From: Isoetes taiwanensis
Taxonomy: Eukaryota > Streptophyta > Lycopodiopsida > Isoetales > Isoetaceae
Length of the DNA: 64,000 nt
Reading direction: 5' to 3'
Assembly: GCA_021234155.1 (NCBI GenBank)
Contig: JAJEKV010000001.1
Location: forward strand, 28,950,417-29,014,416
Each line of letters begins with the position of its first letter. The stretch's first letter is position 1. Position numbers and translations under genes: made by a program. Below, piece after piece: positions 42,622-55,436 of the stretch. The notes under the pieces were generated by a model. The model did not search any database and was not told where the DNA came from. It worked only from the letters and a program-made list of their open reading frames with translations.

Positions 42622-43700
42622 ATGGCTCCAAGGAGAAACAACAATGAAACATCTAAGCATCTTGAAGCACGTGAAAACAATGAAGCCTTTGTCGCCGCAC
42701 TGTGAGTGAGTATACAAGCAAAGATGTATGCCTTTGCCATTATTTCTAGCTGAACATGCCAATTCATGTTCCTACTTTGATCCAAGTATGAATGCTAACA
42801 ATTTTCAAAACTTTGAGGAGTACTCATCGTGAATATGGACACAAGAAAGGTTGTAAGTTTTTCCGAAGCTTACAAAAGTGTTTCAAAAATGATGAGGCCT
42901 GAAATTTGCTTTGAATATGATGAGTCTAGGAGCTAACCTGGGATGAATCTTTTACAGAAGTTTTTGGCAAGATTTGGTAAGTCATAGATCCTCACAAGAT
43001 TTGATTTTTGAATTAGCAAACCTTTCTATATTAAAATATGCAGGAGAGTGTGCATCAATACGTAGATTCAATCTTTTATCTTGTTGGCGTCAAATCAATC
43101 GTGTTCTCAACCACACCTTACATCTTGAAGCATCATTTATCGTAGAGGTTTGAGCAAGAGACCAAGTGTACACGGTGAAGATGCTCAAGATTCGTATAAG
43201 AAGGATTTGACATTAATAGGATAAGTGCTTTCATAAAAGCTACCGAGATTGCGTATATGATTTCCTATCTTTCCCGATGATTTGTACTCACCCCCCCATG
43301 ATCCTTTGCAGATTATGAGCAGGAGACATGTGGGATCGTGAACATGTGCCAATCTATGATAAACCAAAAGAAAAAGAAGCAAAAATGAGGATGCGTATTG
43401 CCCGGCTGTCGATGTGAGAGCTAAGATAACTAAAGTATTTGAGGCTCCCAGTTGAGGTGACCAAACAATCAAGTAAAGAAATGAAAAGTTCCAAACCCGA
43501 AAAAGAATATATCCCTTTGTCCTCACTATTCAAGGAATACTCACCTTTCATTTGATTATTATTACTGTATAGACCCTTGTACAAAAATGTGTGGTAAAAG
43601 AGGGCATTTTTGGTAAGAAATGCTCCGCTTGTGCATTTTGCAAAGCAAGCAGTTACCATGAATGTAAAAGAATATTTTGCTAGACAAGAAAAAATCTAAA
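42622..43700 (+). pseudogene. gag remnant of gypsy A
   Basis: An ATG at 42622 starts MAPRRNNNETSKHLEARENN, in the position expected for gag. WDESFTEVFGKIW-type sequence (about 42945) and ESVHQYVDSIFYLVGVKS (about 43035) follow, which correspond to the retrotransposon gag domain. Many stops and frame changes interrupt it. The 5' leader sequence just before it (42540-42580) resembles the reverse complement of the duplicated segment at 25.9-26.0 kb. Confidence 0.65.
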
Positions 43701-44086
43701 ACCACGGGCAAAGTGCTTCATGATTTGTGTGAAAATTGAAGAACAAGAGGAAATCATGGTCAGACACACAAGAGGTAAGAACAATGCAAAAAGCATTTAA
43801 AGAACAATTACAAGTCAATGAGGATGTCAATGCAAAGGATCGAATGTATCATGGTTGTACCCCTCCTCCTCCTTGCCTTTAAATATTTGAAAAAAGATAA
43901 AGAGAGGAGGATTTTGAGTATTTACTCAAGAACTCAAAAAATTAGTGTTGACTTGCTAACTCTCGCTGAAGATAGCTCCATCTTACAAAAGAAAAAAAAG
44001 GTTCAATTTGACCAAGGAGGATGAGTTTGCCTCACTAATCATACGGAGATACACATGTCGCACTCAGAATATTATGACCCGTGAGC

Positions 44087-44460
44087 CTTCACATATGTTG
44101 CTGTGAATGGGCAAGAAGGCCTCACCTCAAGGTCTTATTAGATGGAGATCACCTCTTAATGTAATGCCCCATCACATAATGAGAATGTCCGCCTTGAGAT
44201 AGACAAAAAAGCTCCCTATGGTCCTAAAATCCTTCCTCAAACACCAAAATAAGCCCTATGGGAATAAGTTAGTAATGTGCCAATTGGATGTAGAGGAATA
44301 GTTCTTGCCGCTTAACCTTGTGGTTGTTGCTTTGAAGGAATAGAGGAGAAATCGATATTTATGATCCGCTTCTTGGGAAGGAAATGGCCGTCAACAGCTG
44401 GGATGCCAAAATCGCGTGGTCAAAGGGAGAATGCACTATTTCAAATGGTAAGAGAAGAGT
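44087..44460 (+). pseudogene. Retropepsin-like protease remnant of gypsy A
   Basis: With frame changes one reads VNGQ, VLLDGDH and NVMPHHIMRMSALR, the usual sequence around the active-site Asp of gypsy proteases (L-L-D-x-G-x-x-x-N-x-M). It is followed by IYDPLLGKEMAV and DAKIAWSKGECTIS, the end of the protease domain. The active-site D-x-G-S/A is damaged to D-G-D-H. It is not functional. Confidence 0.7.
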
Positions 44461-44879
44461 AACACTCTATAAGAAGGTAAGAGAGTTTCTGTGCTCAATT
44501 TCATTGAAGAAGACATTCTTGTGTCAAACTCTTGTGGAGAGTTTGAGATGAGTACAAAAAGATCAAATGCTAAACTTAGAATTTCATACAGTAAAGCTGC
44601 CAAAATAAGATACTCTTTTGCTTACTTGTGGTTTGATCGCGGGTGTCTCAAAAAGATTAAGAGTGGCTTCCTCTCGCTGCTATTCTTAAAGACCTCTAAT
44701 AGGTTGCTTGCAAAAGTAGGCGTAATCTTTCCACATATAACCCTAATATGGCGTACTGCCAAGGCTCGATAGCGCAGTCTTCAAGAAGCCAAGAATTTGA
44801 ACATTAATGAGATTGTTATCTTTGAGATTCTCAACTTGTTTGCAGTGACATCAGTGAGTACCAAGCAAGCAAAAATGAA

Positions 44880-45010
44880 GATATGATTTTTGCTAAGAGA
44901 CCAAGCTATGGGAGAATCGACAAACTTCATGCACTTGAAATTATGCCATGTGCCAAGGGAGCAAAATTGTGAAGTCGATGCATTGTGCGTATGTCCCGCC
45001 GAAAGCATTT
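44880..45010 (+). pseudogene. RNase H C-terminal remnant of gypsy A
   Basis: The frame reads LKLCHVPREQNCEVDALCV, the phrase HVPRE-x-N-x-x-x-D-A-L that ends the RNase H domain of Ty3/gypsy polymerases. Only about 400 bp separate it from the protease, where about 2 kb of RT and RNase H would be expected. The reverse transcriptase is therefore almost wholly deleted. Confidence 0.65.
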
Positions 45011-45237
45011 GACCGAGGGAGCAATTCAAGAAGAAGACTGAGAGAGATGATTTGCAACAACTCTATCCTATCTTGGTAATCAATGCAAGTGATGAAAAAC
45101 GTGTAAAAGAGGTAAACCGATAAAAAGGTCTTGTCACCAAGTTTTTGATGAATGGAAAGATATTCTTGTTTTGGGATTATAATGAATCCAGTATATGTTT
45201 GCTAAGCCGCAAGTATAGATACAATTTTATGTGATAT

Positions 45238-45410
45238 GTGTACAATGCCTAAGTCAGATTTGACAGAAGGAGATAATGACAAAGACGTTTACATTAGAGT
45301 GGTGGATTGCAACCCTTCCTAGACATGTGTACAATGCTTAGTCAGATTTGACAGGAGGAGCTTATATACAAAGATCTTCCACATTAGGGTGGTAGATTGC
45401 AACCCTTTCT
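45238..45410. repeat. Tandem duplication of about 90 bp
   Basis: GTGTACAATGCCTAAGTCAG through GTGGATTGCAACCCTTCCTA is repeated directly as GTGTACAATGCTTAGTCAG through GTAGATTGCAACCCTTTCTA. It lies at the start of the extra DNA between RNase H and integrase. Confidence 0.75.
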
Positions 45411-48400
45411 ACATAAGTCATTTTGCTCCTAATAATCAACACATGCATGCATTGGTCGCACACAATGTAGTTTGAATGTGTTAGTGCCATGCTGTAGTGG
45501 CTTCCAAACCGCAAACCAATACAATGGAAAAGAGAGATTTCTAGATTGGAAACTATTAAAATTGTAATGAAGAAAAATGAAGTTGCATAATTAGATGCTT
45601 TGCTTTCTTGGGCTTTTAAAGACATTGTATGTCGTTGTGAAATGTCATGGTTGTGCTTATATTTATTTGGTGTTTTTGTTGATAAAAGGGCGAAAGTTAT
45701 AGGAGGTTTATGTTGTAATTATAATAATAATAATTACATTTATTTATGCACAAAAATTGTTAATTGAGTGAGTATCTTCGTGATTTTGTAATCTATAGCA
45801 GGAAAACCAAATATAGAAAAAGGATGGGAAGATGCTTTTTGGTTTACACTTAATGGGAATTTTGCTTAACCTTCTCAAATTTCTTAGGTGCCTAGGCATT
45901 GCCGACTTTTAGTTACGATATATTGTGCTGAAAATGATGTATAGCTACCAAATCAAAAATGCTCGCTCATTGCTTTTTGTTCGAGTATTACTCGAGCGTT
46001 AACATTATCGCGAGATGCTGAGATTTCCAAATAGCTCAGTTTGATTGTCGATCACTTCCTTTTGAAAGCAGCCCCATTTTGTTCGGCTGCAAACGCTGCG
46101 CTTTGTACTTCAAATGGAACCTCGCTTTCAAAGCTACCTAGCTGAGTATCCCATTAGTAAATAATTTGGCCGAAAAATCTCATGCATCTCTTCTTCCTTC
46201 AGACGACATGTGTTAACATCGGCGATCACCTTCCAATGCTTGTGCTGGGCCACCATTCGCCAGGAGAGATCATCCGCTAACTTAAGCATGGGTTTCAATT
46301 CGGGTGATATTGCCGCGATCCACCTAATAATCCCCTAAGTCCTCAAGTAAGACAAATCGTAAGGCATGTCTTATTAGCCGAAGTATATAAATAACAATAT
46401 GAACCTTTGTGGAAGTTGGATAGCCGCCAAAAATAACCAAATATTGATAGAAGACGTATTATGACTCATTATTGATCTCGAATGTAGCAATATCTTTCAA
46501 ATATTCATCATCGTGATGTCCTAATCCCTCTATTTTGGGTGCAAAATGATAAGATGAGCATACCTATTATCCAAGAATCCTTGGCCAAGGGCTTGCCATT
46601 TTCATCTTATAAAACAACTTAACACTTGATTAAGTACCATGTGAAACCGCCCAAATCTAAGTTGAGCATCTATAATTTGATGCTCCCATATATCACTTAT
46701 TGATGTATGACCTAAATGCTTCATAGTTTTCTCAGATAGTAATAACTATGTATACAATACTATCCGGGCCTGATAAATGGCTTAAATCATTTTCAGAAAT
46801 TTTGTTAGAGAAAAAATGAAGTTATTTTACTAAGGTCCACAAAATTGTGGATAAGACTTCAGAGTCATGGTTAAGTAGGCCACTAAACATCCTTTTGTAA
46901 GCCATAGTGATTTCCCCTAAAGTCAGTGAATAGAGTAAGGCTCAATCCCAAAGATAATGCATCAAGAATGTAGAGATATTTTCAAATTTTGAAATGGTGT
47001 AACTAACATTATCTATTCATTACCTCCTCCATGGGAAGCCCTTATAGCACCAACTACATTTATTCCTACTTCATGTGGTACAAAGATAAGTATCATTACA
47101 TTGCAGATTTTCGCTGTATAAAATGGCATGCTTACGTGATGCACCATATTCTCTATTTGCAGCTCAATCCAAGGTAGCTTGTTTTGCAAAATGCAAACTT
47201 AAGTACTAATTCACTCAAGCAAGTTGAGCAAATGTATGGCATGTTGCAATGCCTAAAGACCGGTTCACATACATACGATGCCAACATTACCATTAAATAA
47301 TCAATAGGCTAACACATAAAAATAGTGTGCAATGAAGTCATATTTATAAACAATCATATCACTAAGAATGAGAGCATCTAAACTTATAGCATTACATTGC
47401 TTCCATGAGATTGAGAAACATGGAAAATACATGAGCAGTAAAGTACGTGAAACACACAATTTGCTAGTGTAATTTATTCCATGCAAAGGTCAAACCGTGT
47501 ACCTTCTTGTTTCCGATAACGTGAAGATTTGAGGCATCTTCTGTAGTCCTTATACATGTGCCTGGCCTATGTTTCTTTAACTAAGGATTCATCACAAACA
47601 ACATTCATCTGGAAATAGTATCCTTCAGCACTTAATTTCATGAGCTCTCTTGATCCAGTAGTTGCAATACCTGTAACAAAGACATGAAATTGTCAATAGC
47701 TTGAAACTTGCACACACACTGAAATGAGAGGAAAGATTTTCCAAAATAAGTGCAAGGCAATAGCCTACTCTACATTATGATTGCCTGTGATCAAAACTTA
47801 TTGTAGATTTAATGCCTCATGACCCGTAGTCTACCATTTACTAAAACTCTATATTTAAAAAATTAAAAGCGACTATAAGATTTGAAAAACAAAGCTATTA
47901 GGTTATTTGAGTCATATATGATTACTGCGCGAACCTTCAGATTGTGCAGACTATGAATTTCATATTGCCATGTAGAGCCGCTATAGATGAGCTTTAGCTT
48001 GAATTTTAGTGGAAGTATGTGCACACATAGGCTATTGCCAAAGCCTACAAAAAGAAAAAAAACAGATAGATTGCTACGCAATGCATATGTATCTAATCTT
48101 TAGCAAAGTGCCCGTGGAAGATCCATTTAACTTCAAGTACAAGAAGGAAGAAGACACTATAAATGCAAAACTCCCAATGACGGAGAATAACTATAAGAAG
48201 ACCATATTCATCCCAAATATTTGAACAAAACTCAACCTTTGATGATATTATGTATTATCTTGAATATTTGGAATGAGGAATATAGACTACAAGGCAAATG
48301 CAAATCTAACCAAAAAATATAACCCTTTTGAATCTTCACATTATTGTTCAATAAAACAACCATAGAGGAGTAAAAAGTTCCTACAAAGAAGCTAAATCTC

Positions 48401-49300
48401 CCAAACAAAGAATGTCAAGGCCGGTCAACCGAAAGCTTCTATCATAAAATGAAGCAATGGAGTTGTTTACCTAGAGTGGTAGAATATCTCAAGAATCACA
48501 AGAAAGAAATGTTGCTATGTTTCGTTGACCTTTCAACTACCAACCAAGGCTTTCACCATAGACCTACTAAAACCATCTCCACAATGCCCTTGCAAGGCAA
48601 AGGAAAGGATTCAACATACATGTATATTTGGTAGGGAGTAAATGAGACTACCTCATCTTGTAGCATACTTGTTAATGATCCGGGACGCGAGTTTCATCCT
48701 CGATAGAAGCTCCATGGATCTAAATTATCCCATGTAGTCCTAACCCCAGGATATGAACCAATGCTTAGAATATCTAGAATTCAAAAAGCTACAACAGAAA
48801 GCAAGTTTTGCGGTATAGTTTCGCGGAAAACTTAGAGTCTATAAAAAATGATTACCTAAAAGGACTTCCAACATTTCCAATATTTCCAAAGCCGCGATCT
48901 CTTCTCAAGCAGACCATGCAAACAAAGATGCCCACATCCTTCCCGCAGATCCAAAGTCGCGATGATCCCTCCCCTCGCATGATTCAAAGTCGCGATCCCT
49001 CCCCGCTGGGATCTGATGCAAACGCCATGCAAACGCGGTGCATAGATCATGCCCACAAAGCCAATAACCCAATCCTTTTCACTCCGCATAACAACACATC
49101 AAAAACGAAAATGGTAATAGAGCATATAGTTGAAGTCTCCAAATGTGAATTTCCAAATCATAGGAAAAGGTACCTAACATGATTTTGGAATACCGGAAAT
49201 TGTTTCTAGAGTTAAATGCTTCCAAAAAACCTTAGAAAATCAACCCGAAAAAAATCCAAAAAAAAAAATTTTCCACTTGGACGGAAAACCGACCTCTAAA
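45411..49300. other. Extra DNA between RNase H and integrase of gypsy A
   Basis: In a normal gypsy element the integrase follows RNase H after a few hundred bases, but here almost 4 kb of AT-rich sequence lie between. I found no ORF of note, no clear terminal repeats and no known element protein. It is probably one or more nested, decayed insertions. Confidence 0.5.
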
Positions 49301-49469
49301 ACAATAATAGGATTAGTTGGTGCTGATAAAGGAGTCTGAATCTTGAAATAAAGATCAAGGATGAGGAAAAGAAGATTCAAAGAGAAATGCAAAAAGTTCG
49401 GGATTGATTGGAGAAGTATTGTGCAAAGTTGACAAGGAGGAGAGTTTTGTTGAGATGTTCCATTCGGGC

Positions 49470-50580
49470 TAGCTTCAAATGATCATTGAGGTTGTCATAA
49501 AGGCATTTGTGGTGGACACTTTATATCATACAAATCAAGCAAAAATTTTTTGGGCGTCCTGATACTTTTGGCCTACCCTTTTTAAAAAGATTGCTATAAT
49601 ATTATAAAGTGTCATAAATGCCAGATTTTTGGCAAAAGGAAAATGGGTAAACTGCCTTCTCCTCACTCCGCCATGTAACGCTCCAGGCCATTCCAAACAT
49701 GGGGACTTGATTTCATGAATAGGTCCAATAGATCCACCTCCTCAGCTCAACATCAATTTATACTTGTGGCCACATATTATTTACTGGGGATGGGTTGAGG
49801 CAAGCCTTCCTCTTAGAGAAACAAATGCCTACAATTCACATCAAGATTTCTTCATGAGAACATCTGGTGTCAACTTGGAATCCCTTTAAAATCATCTCGA
49901 TATAGAGAAAGTCAGTTCATGAGCCAAACTATTGCCTTGTTGCTAGCCACTTAAAAGTCAAACACACCAAAAGCCTCGCAAAGATACTACCCCGTGGGCT
50001 AAAAATGGCTCAAGCCGAAATAACCAACAAGGTTTTGAGGTCAATCAAGAAAACCACGCTAGATGTCCAAAAGAGATTGGCATTTGAAGCTTCATGATGC
50101 ATTATGGGCATATAGACCACCATTAAAGTCACAACAATGTTTCGGCCCTATGGCATAGAATATGTGGTGCCAATTGAGCTTGAGCTTTCCATCACTGACG
50201 CAAGACATCAAATAAATTTAGAAATGGATGATGCAACAAAAGAAAGATGTGTAAGATTGATAAAATTTAAAGAACACGTATATGAAGCCAGAATGATGTC
50301 ATGATCAAAAAGGCCAAAGATATAGGTGCAGCATTTAAATAAAGCTTCACATGCTCCAGTAATTTCCTCAAATCGTGAACTAGGTTTTGAAAATGGAATA
50401 AGGCAAGGGAAGACATAGCAACAAAGCTTGAGAATCTTTGGGAAGGGCCTTTCGAAGTAATTGATAAGGCAGGGAAAGATTCCTATTGGCTAAGAGATGT
50501 ACTTGATGGCAATGCAAGACCAGTGAGACGTGCAGGTGTCAACTCATTCAAAGTTCAAATCAAATATTCTTTTGCTTAAG
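49470..50580 (+). pseudogene. Integrase remnant of gypsy A
   Basis: The zinc-binding part reads HKGICGGHF and IIKCHKCQIF (the H-H-C-C motif, 49496-49640). The catalytic core begins RPFQTWGLDFM, with the first Asp of the D-D-E triad, and AQHQFILVATYY. Later come AEITNKVLRSIKK and WHLKLHDALWAYRPP, conserved phrases around and after the catalytic Glu. The C-terminal segment (LENLWEGPFEV, DKAGKDSYWL) ends near 50578. Several stops and frame changes make it inactive. Confidence 0.85.
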
Positions 50581-51116
50581 TTCTGAATTCCATGCAGACG
50601 CATCTGAATTTGCGGTCATACATCACATATTCATACACCTCTCTCAATATATCTTCATCTTTATAGCTGCTGCCACCCTCACCATAACAGCAGCTCATTA
50701 TGCTAATAGATCTGTTGTCACATGCAGATGCATCCTAAGGCATTCATTCCACAGTAATCTGCACAAGAGTTGCCCTTGATTCACATGAGACACTTCAGAT
50801 GATTATCTTTTTCCACTAAATCCAATAGGCTGTTGTCATGTTTCCAACTAGCAGCTCATTCTCTTTACTAATGATCATATTTGTCATGCAGGCTCACTTG
50901 CAGTTCACATTCACAATCATATTCATATCATCCTGAATATCTGTCATCGCCCTCTTTTTTCAATCCATTGCAAGTTCATTAAGCTGCCAAACACACCTCC
51001 ATATTGACAGTTGGCTGGAGTTGTACTTTGTCATTGGCAAAAACAAGAGGTATCGGGGACCAACCTCGCTCTTTTTGTTTATATGATGCTGCCATGCTAT
51101 GGCAGCATAGAAGAGT

Positions 51117-52910
51117 AAGACATAATGTGATTTACTCATGCTTACACTTGGATTTGAACACAGATACACAAGCACAATTCATTTGAAGTGAATGCACCTT
51201 TGCACATTATGAAGTGGATATTTGAAGACCAAGGTGAGGACATTCATGAAAGATCACACAAGCATGCTAAGGAAGGTGATTCAAGCTAGACAACTTTGAA
51301 GACTTGAAGACCCTTGAAGTGTTCTTGACCGTGATGTATCCATTTGAGTTCTTGGCATAACTATATCCTATGATCTCCATCCCAAGCCTTCCATATCCTT
51401 TACCATGAAAACATACCCATGTGACCTCAAATTCCATGCCTAACTTTCATTTCCTAAAAGCAAATTGGCCTAGGAGATTTTTTCTAGTCAAAACAACTCT
51501 TTCATATGTCATTCATACTTCACACACCCACCATACCATCACCATCTTGTAAAAGCAAAAAAATTTCACTTGATTTGGCCATACCCATGGTCTAGGGTCA
51601 AATCCTCTCTCTAGAAGTCAAATGGTAAGAGAAAGTGCAAAATCCCTAAGGGCGGCAACAAAAGTCAAAGATTTGCCTAAAGACATTAGCATTAAATTGA
51701 CCCATGTCACCACTTGAAAATGGTCAAGTCATCATAGACATCATCTTCATGCCATGTCACACCATACACATGTCATCCCCATTGGGAATTCCTTTTCTTT
51801 CAAAAATTCTTCAAAACAAGGTGTTTGACATGTTGTCTTGTCACATCGTCACCATCACACCCACATCATCACACACGTGTCACTCTCATCATCTCCACCT
51901 CATCACATGTTTTGACTAGAAAAAGTATACCTTACCAAGTTGTTTGACACCTCATCACCCCTTTTGCCATGTCAGCATCATCTTGCCAACTCATCTTGCT
52001 TACTTGCCACCTCATACTTCCATGCCCTTTTTTAGCCAAAAAATAAAAATCTAGTTTTGCAAAAAAGATTCCACCATAAAAAAAAAATCTTTTTGCAAAA
52101 AAGAATTTTCAACAAAGAGTCAATATAGACCTTCAAATTGGGTTTCTTGGGAAATGTGCCAGGCTGCATTGTTTGCAAAATTTTTCCTATCTACCCCCAA
52201 AATTTCTAGATTTCCTCTCTCGTCCACCACCCCTCAATGCGATACACCCGTGTGTGTGGGGTGGTGATACCGAAGTTCCACGCGGGCATAACACGATAAT
52301 TAATAATAATGTGCGGTGTTATTCCTTATATACCTTGCCCATTCTTTTCAAACTTGCTCAGGATATATCGAGCTTATTTTCAAGAACCCTAATCCCCTCA
52401 AGCACGCTAAGATCCGCAAAATCCACCAATTAACCGCTAATCATGATCTAAAACACTTCCTGATTTGCCTACATTGAACCAAGAACTCATTAACCCAACT
52501 AAAACAAAGATCTCGCCCGATTTGCCAAGAATGGGTCGAACAGAGGATTTCAAAAGCAAAAAAGGCTCGAGATTTTTCAAGGCTTTTAAGGCAAAACTCG
52601 ACGAGGTTCTTTTGGAGGGAAAGACCGTTTGCTGTTTGAGCTTGATTTGCCTTCCGTGATGCCGACAGGCATGGATTTCCGATAATTTTCGTGAATTACC
52701 CGACTGAATAGTTTATTTGATCCTATGCCCAAGACATAGAGCTTAGGATTATCTTTGCTTGCCGCAGGATTCTTAAGTGAATGAAAATCCGACCCTTGAA
52801 AAATATTTGTGAAATGATTTCTTTTTGACAATATGTTTTGTATCATGAAAATCTAAGAGCTGACTTGCATTCAGGCACTAGAAATTATTGCAAAGAATAC
52901 TGCATATAAG
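51117..52910 (+). mobile_element. 3' LTR of Ty3/gypsy element A
   Basis: Direct repeat of 38445-40281 with small indels and substitutions. The shared end is TGCATATAAG. The GC-rich part at 52180-52280 differs most from the first copy. The divergence between the two copies indicates that the insertion is not recent. The spacing of LTR starts (12.67 kb) gives the full element about 14.5 kb including nested insertions. Confidence 0.85.
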
Positions 52911-53132
52911 TTAACTCAATGTCCTAATGAGGTCGCTTAACCAATATAACACCCAAAGGAGCTAACTGGATTATTTTTTATCTTGAATCTTTTGTTTTTT
53001 TATAACAACCTTATCTCATTTTTAGGGATATATGGTCTATGGTTTCAGTAAAATTGTTATTTTACATCCATATCAAATCCCCCGAACCCCTGCTATTTTG
53101 CTACATATTTGCATGAAGGGTAATGCTTGACA

Positions 53133-53200
<68 letters not shown>

Positions 53201-54039
53201 CCATTATTTAACATCCTAGTGGCAATGCTTATTTTCATTAACTTTGAAACAAGTATTGGAGCTCAATCTCAATTTTTATTAGATGGCTCCAATGTACGTG
53301 GACCAATTTGGCCCTAATTTTGGTGCTCTTTTATTTCTCATAGAAAATAGAACTACTTAGATCTTTCTCAACTTAGATCTGCATTATATGAAGTGGATGT
53401 TATTTCTAAAGACAACATAACACGATGGAAGAAGAAACATATGATTTAGGCATGAGTGCTCGTCAAGCATAAAGAAATTATATAATCTTGTGCACAAAGC
53501 GCAACCGGGTGATGTTTCTAATTCTAATAACCTTCACGTATGATTGCCTCACGTAATTCTCAACAAATAGCCTAATTCTACAAACATAATGATTTAGTAT
53601 AGTGAGAAGAGGATCAAACAAAACCTAACACAAGAAGGTTATTTACCTTTCTTTTGATGACGGCGCTCTCCAAAGAACGCCCTACAAAATTTGCTCCAAA
53701 ATTTCAAGGCCAATTGAATAACTCCATTACTTTCAGAAAGGAAGGGCATTAAAGTTATGCTACAAACTTTTACCGCCGGTTAAGACAAGGCCTGCTGATG
53801 CAATATGCTCTCAACAAAAGCTGCAAAAGCACATAACATGCTCAAATATATGGGCAATCTTCCATACCATGCAAACGCTGAAGCTCTGTAAGAGTTATCC
53901 CCACAAAACCCAAAGGAGCGACAAAGAGAAAACCAGTAGGAGAATCCCCAACAAATTCATCTTTAATAATTACCCAAATGCACTATTGCTCAGTTCTTAA
54001 CGCCATATGTAAATTTCATTTCATTTCATCTTTAGGCAT
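52911..54039. other. Gene-free flank with (TG)n
   Basis: Apart from the TG array at 53135-53199, I see no gene or repeat that can be named. Confidence 0.35.
53135..53199. repeat. (TG)32 microsatellite
   Basis: Uninterrupted TG dinucleotides over about 65 bp. Confidence 0.97.
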
Positions 54040-54375
54040 TATTGTGTTCGGACATTAGTGCCTGGCCAACCATTAAATGAGTTATTGAATACTCTGCCAG
54101 AAGTGGGTTTATTAGGTCATACCTCCGTGAGGTTATGGTGGATGCACGGATCATGAAGTCCTCCCGTGACAAGATTGAACTGCCTTGAGCATAATTCGTA
54201 AAGATGCCAAAGATACTTATTACCGCTATGTTTTTCCTTGAAAACCCTTTCGGCGGGGTTTTTAATCTTGACAAAGAATACGCTATACGCTTCTCTTTAG
54301 TCCTGGGTCCCATTACCCATAGGCCAATCTACCTCCTGGACGACATAAAAATCTTACCGTATTCTATTCATTATT
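54040..54375 (+). mobile_element. Solo 3' end of the (TATTC)-tailed non-LTR element
   Basis: It matches 34760-35060 throughout, for example AGTGCCTGGCCA, TCATACCTCC, GAGGTTATGG, GGATGCACGG, the AAAACCC/GGGTTTT hairpin and GGGTCCCAT...CATAGGCCAAT. It ends in CGTATTCTATTC, a shortened tail. Only the last 330 bp of the element are kept, as after 5' truncation during target-primed reverse transcription. Confidence 0.85.
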
Positions 54376-55428
54376 ATTAAGTTTGTAGCTACCAGATTAA
54401 TAAACCGGTTTATAAGAGGAATAAAACCTTTTGGCACAATGGCTTAAGCTAACGCTGCTAAACCTTTTGAAGGCTTCAAACCCGCCATTAACATTTCTTC
54501 ATTGGCATCGCCACCAATTATAAAATTGACACTGATGCCTGCTCTTCAAATCCCCCCAAGCCATGCAATAGCTCGCAGCCAAACATCGGAATATACTTTT
54601 CCACCGTGGTCACAAATATGGCTGTCATATACAATATACGCATACCATCACCCATACAAAAATTTATATTAATACAATTTCAAACTTAGTTTTTCACAAG
54701 ATGCTAGTCAAGGAAAATATGACACCACAAAATACTAGTGAAACCAAAAAATAGGACACCTACTTGCTTTCGGAGTGATATTTTCAGCTATATAGGTGTC
54801 TTATTTTACGCATGGGGAAATTCCTAATAAAATAAGGCCCTTTTTTCCACGGCAGCATAAAACATACCGCCGTGAATGCACAAGATGCCATATAAGACTC
54901 CAATGCTATCTCCACGCCATGCCCCAAATCAAACCTTTCCCACTGATTTTTATGCGACACGGCCCTAATATATAAGACACCTCTTATATTTTTGCTTTTC
55001 CACCGTGGTCAAGATCCAAAAACTAAGAACAACAAGAACACGGTTCTCTCATGGGTTGTTCAGAGGGACCTCGAAGCAAGAGTAGGAGCTAGGATTGTTT
55101 GCATCTTTACATCCGGGCCCTATGGCTTATGGAGTCTCTTTGCTCATTTTGAAAGGGGAACTCTTCTCTCCAAATAAGCTTCCTGCAACATTTGAACTAC
55201 TACTTCCATGGAGGGCCTTTTGCATTCATATCGAAGCTGCGCAATGCACTGTAACCTTGAGCACCATGGCTATCTCCCCACAACCCAAATTAATCGGGCC
55301 AACGGGGCTTTGATCTATCAAATCAAGTAGAGTTTTTTTTCAAGTTTTCGAACGCCCCAAAACCCACTTCACCAAATGCTATTCCAAAGTCGGCCTCACG
55401 ACCAGGACGGCGTCCGGCAACATACTTC
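54376..55428. other. Left flank or U3 part of gypsy B LTR
   Basis: Short frames only. Part of this may belong to the LTR of the following element, but I see no second copy to define its left border. Confidence 0.35.
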
Positions 55429-55436
55429 TATAAATA
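55429..55436 (+). promoter_or_regulatory. TATA box of gypsy B LTR
   Basis: TATAAATA in the context CATACTTCTATAAATACG. It is followed after some 1.6 kb by the LTR end and primer-binding site, so it could be the promoter of element B. The distance is long but possible for large plant LTRs. Confidence 0.35.

Noticed and set aside
53123-53317. Frame with repeated CV dipeptides
   Set aside because: It is the translation of the (TG) microsatellite.
54781-55020. Repeated phrases TATAAGACACC and CCACCGTGGTCA
   Set aside because: Too short and scattered to define a repeat element.
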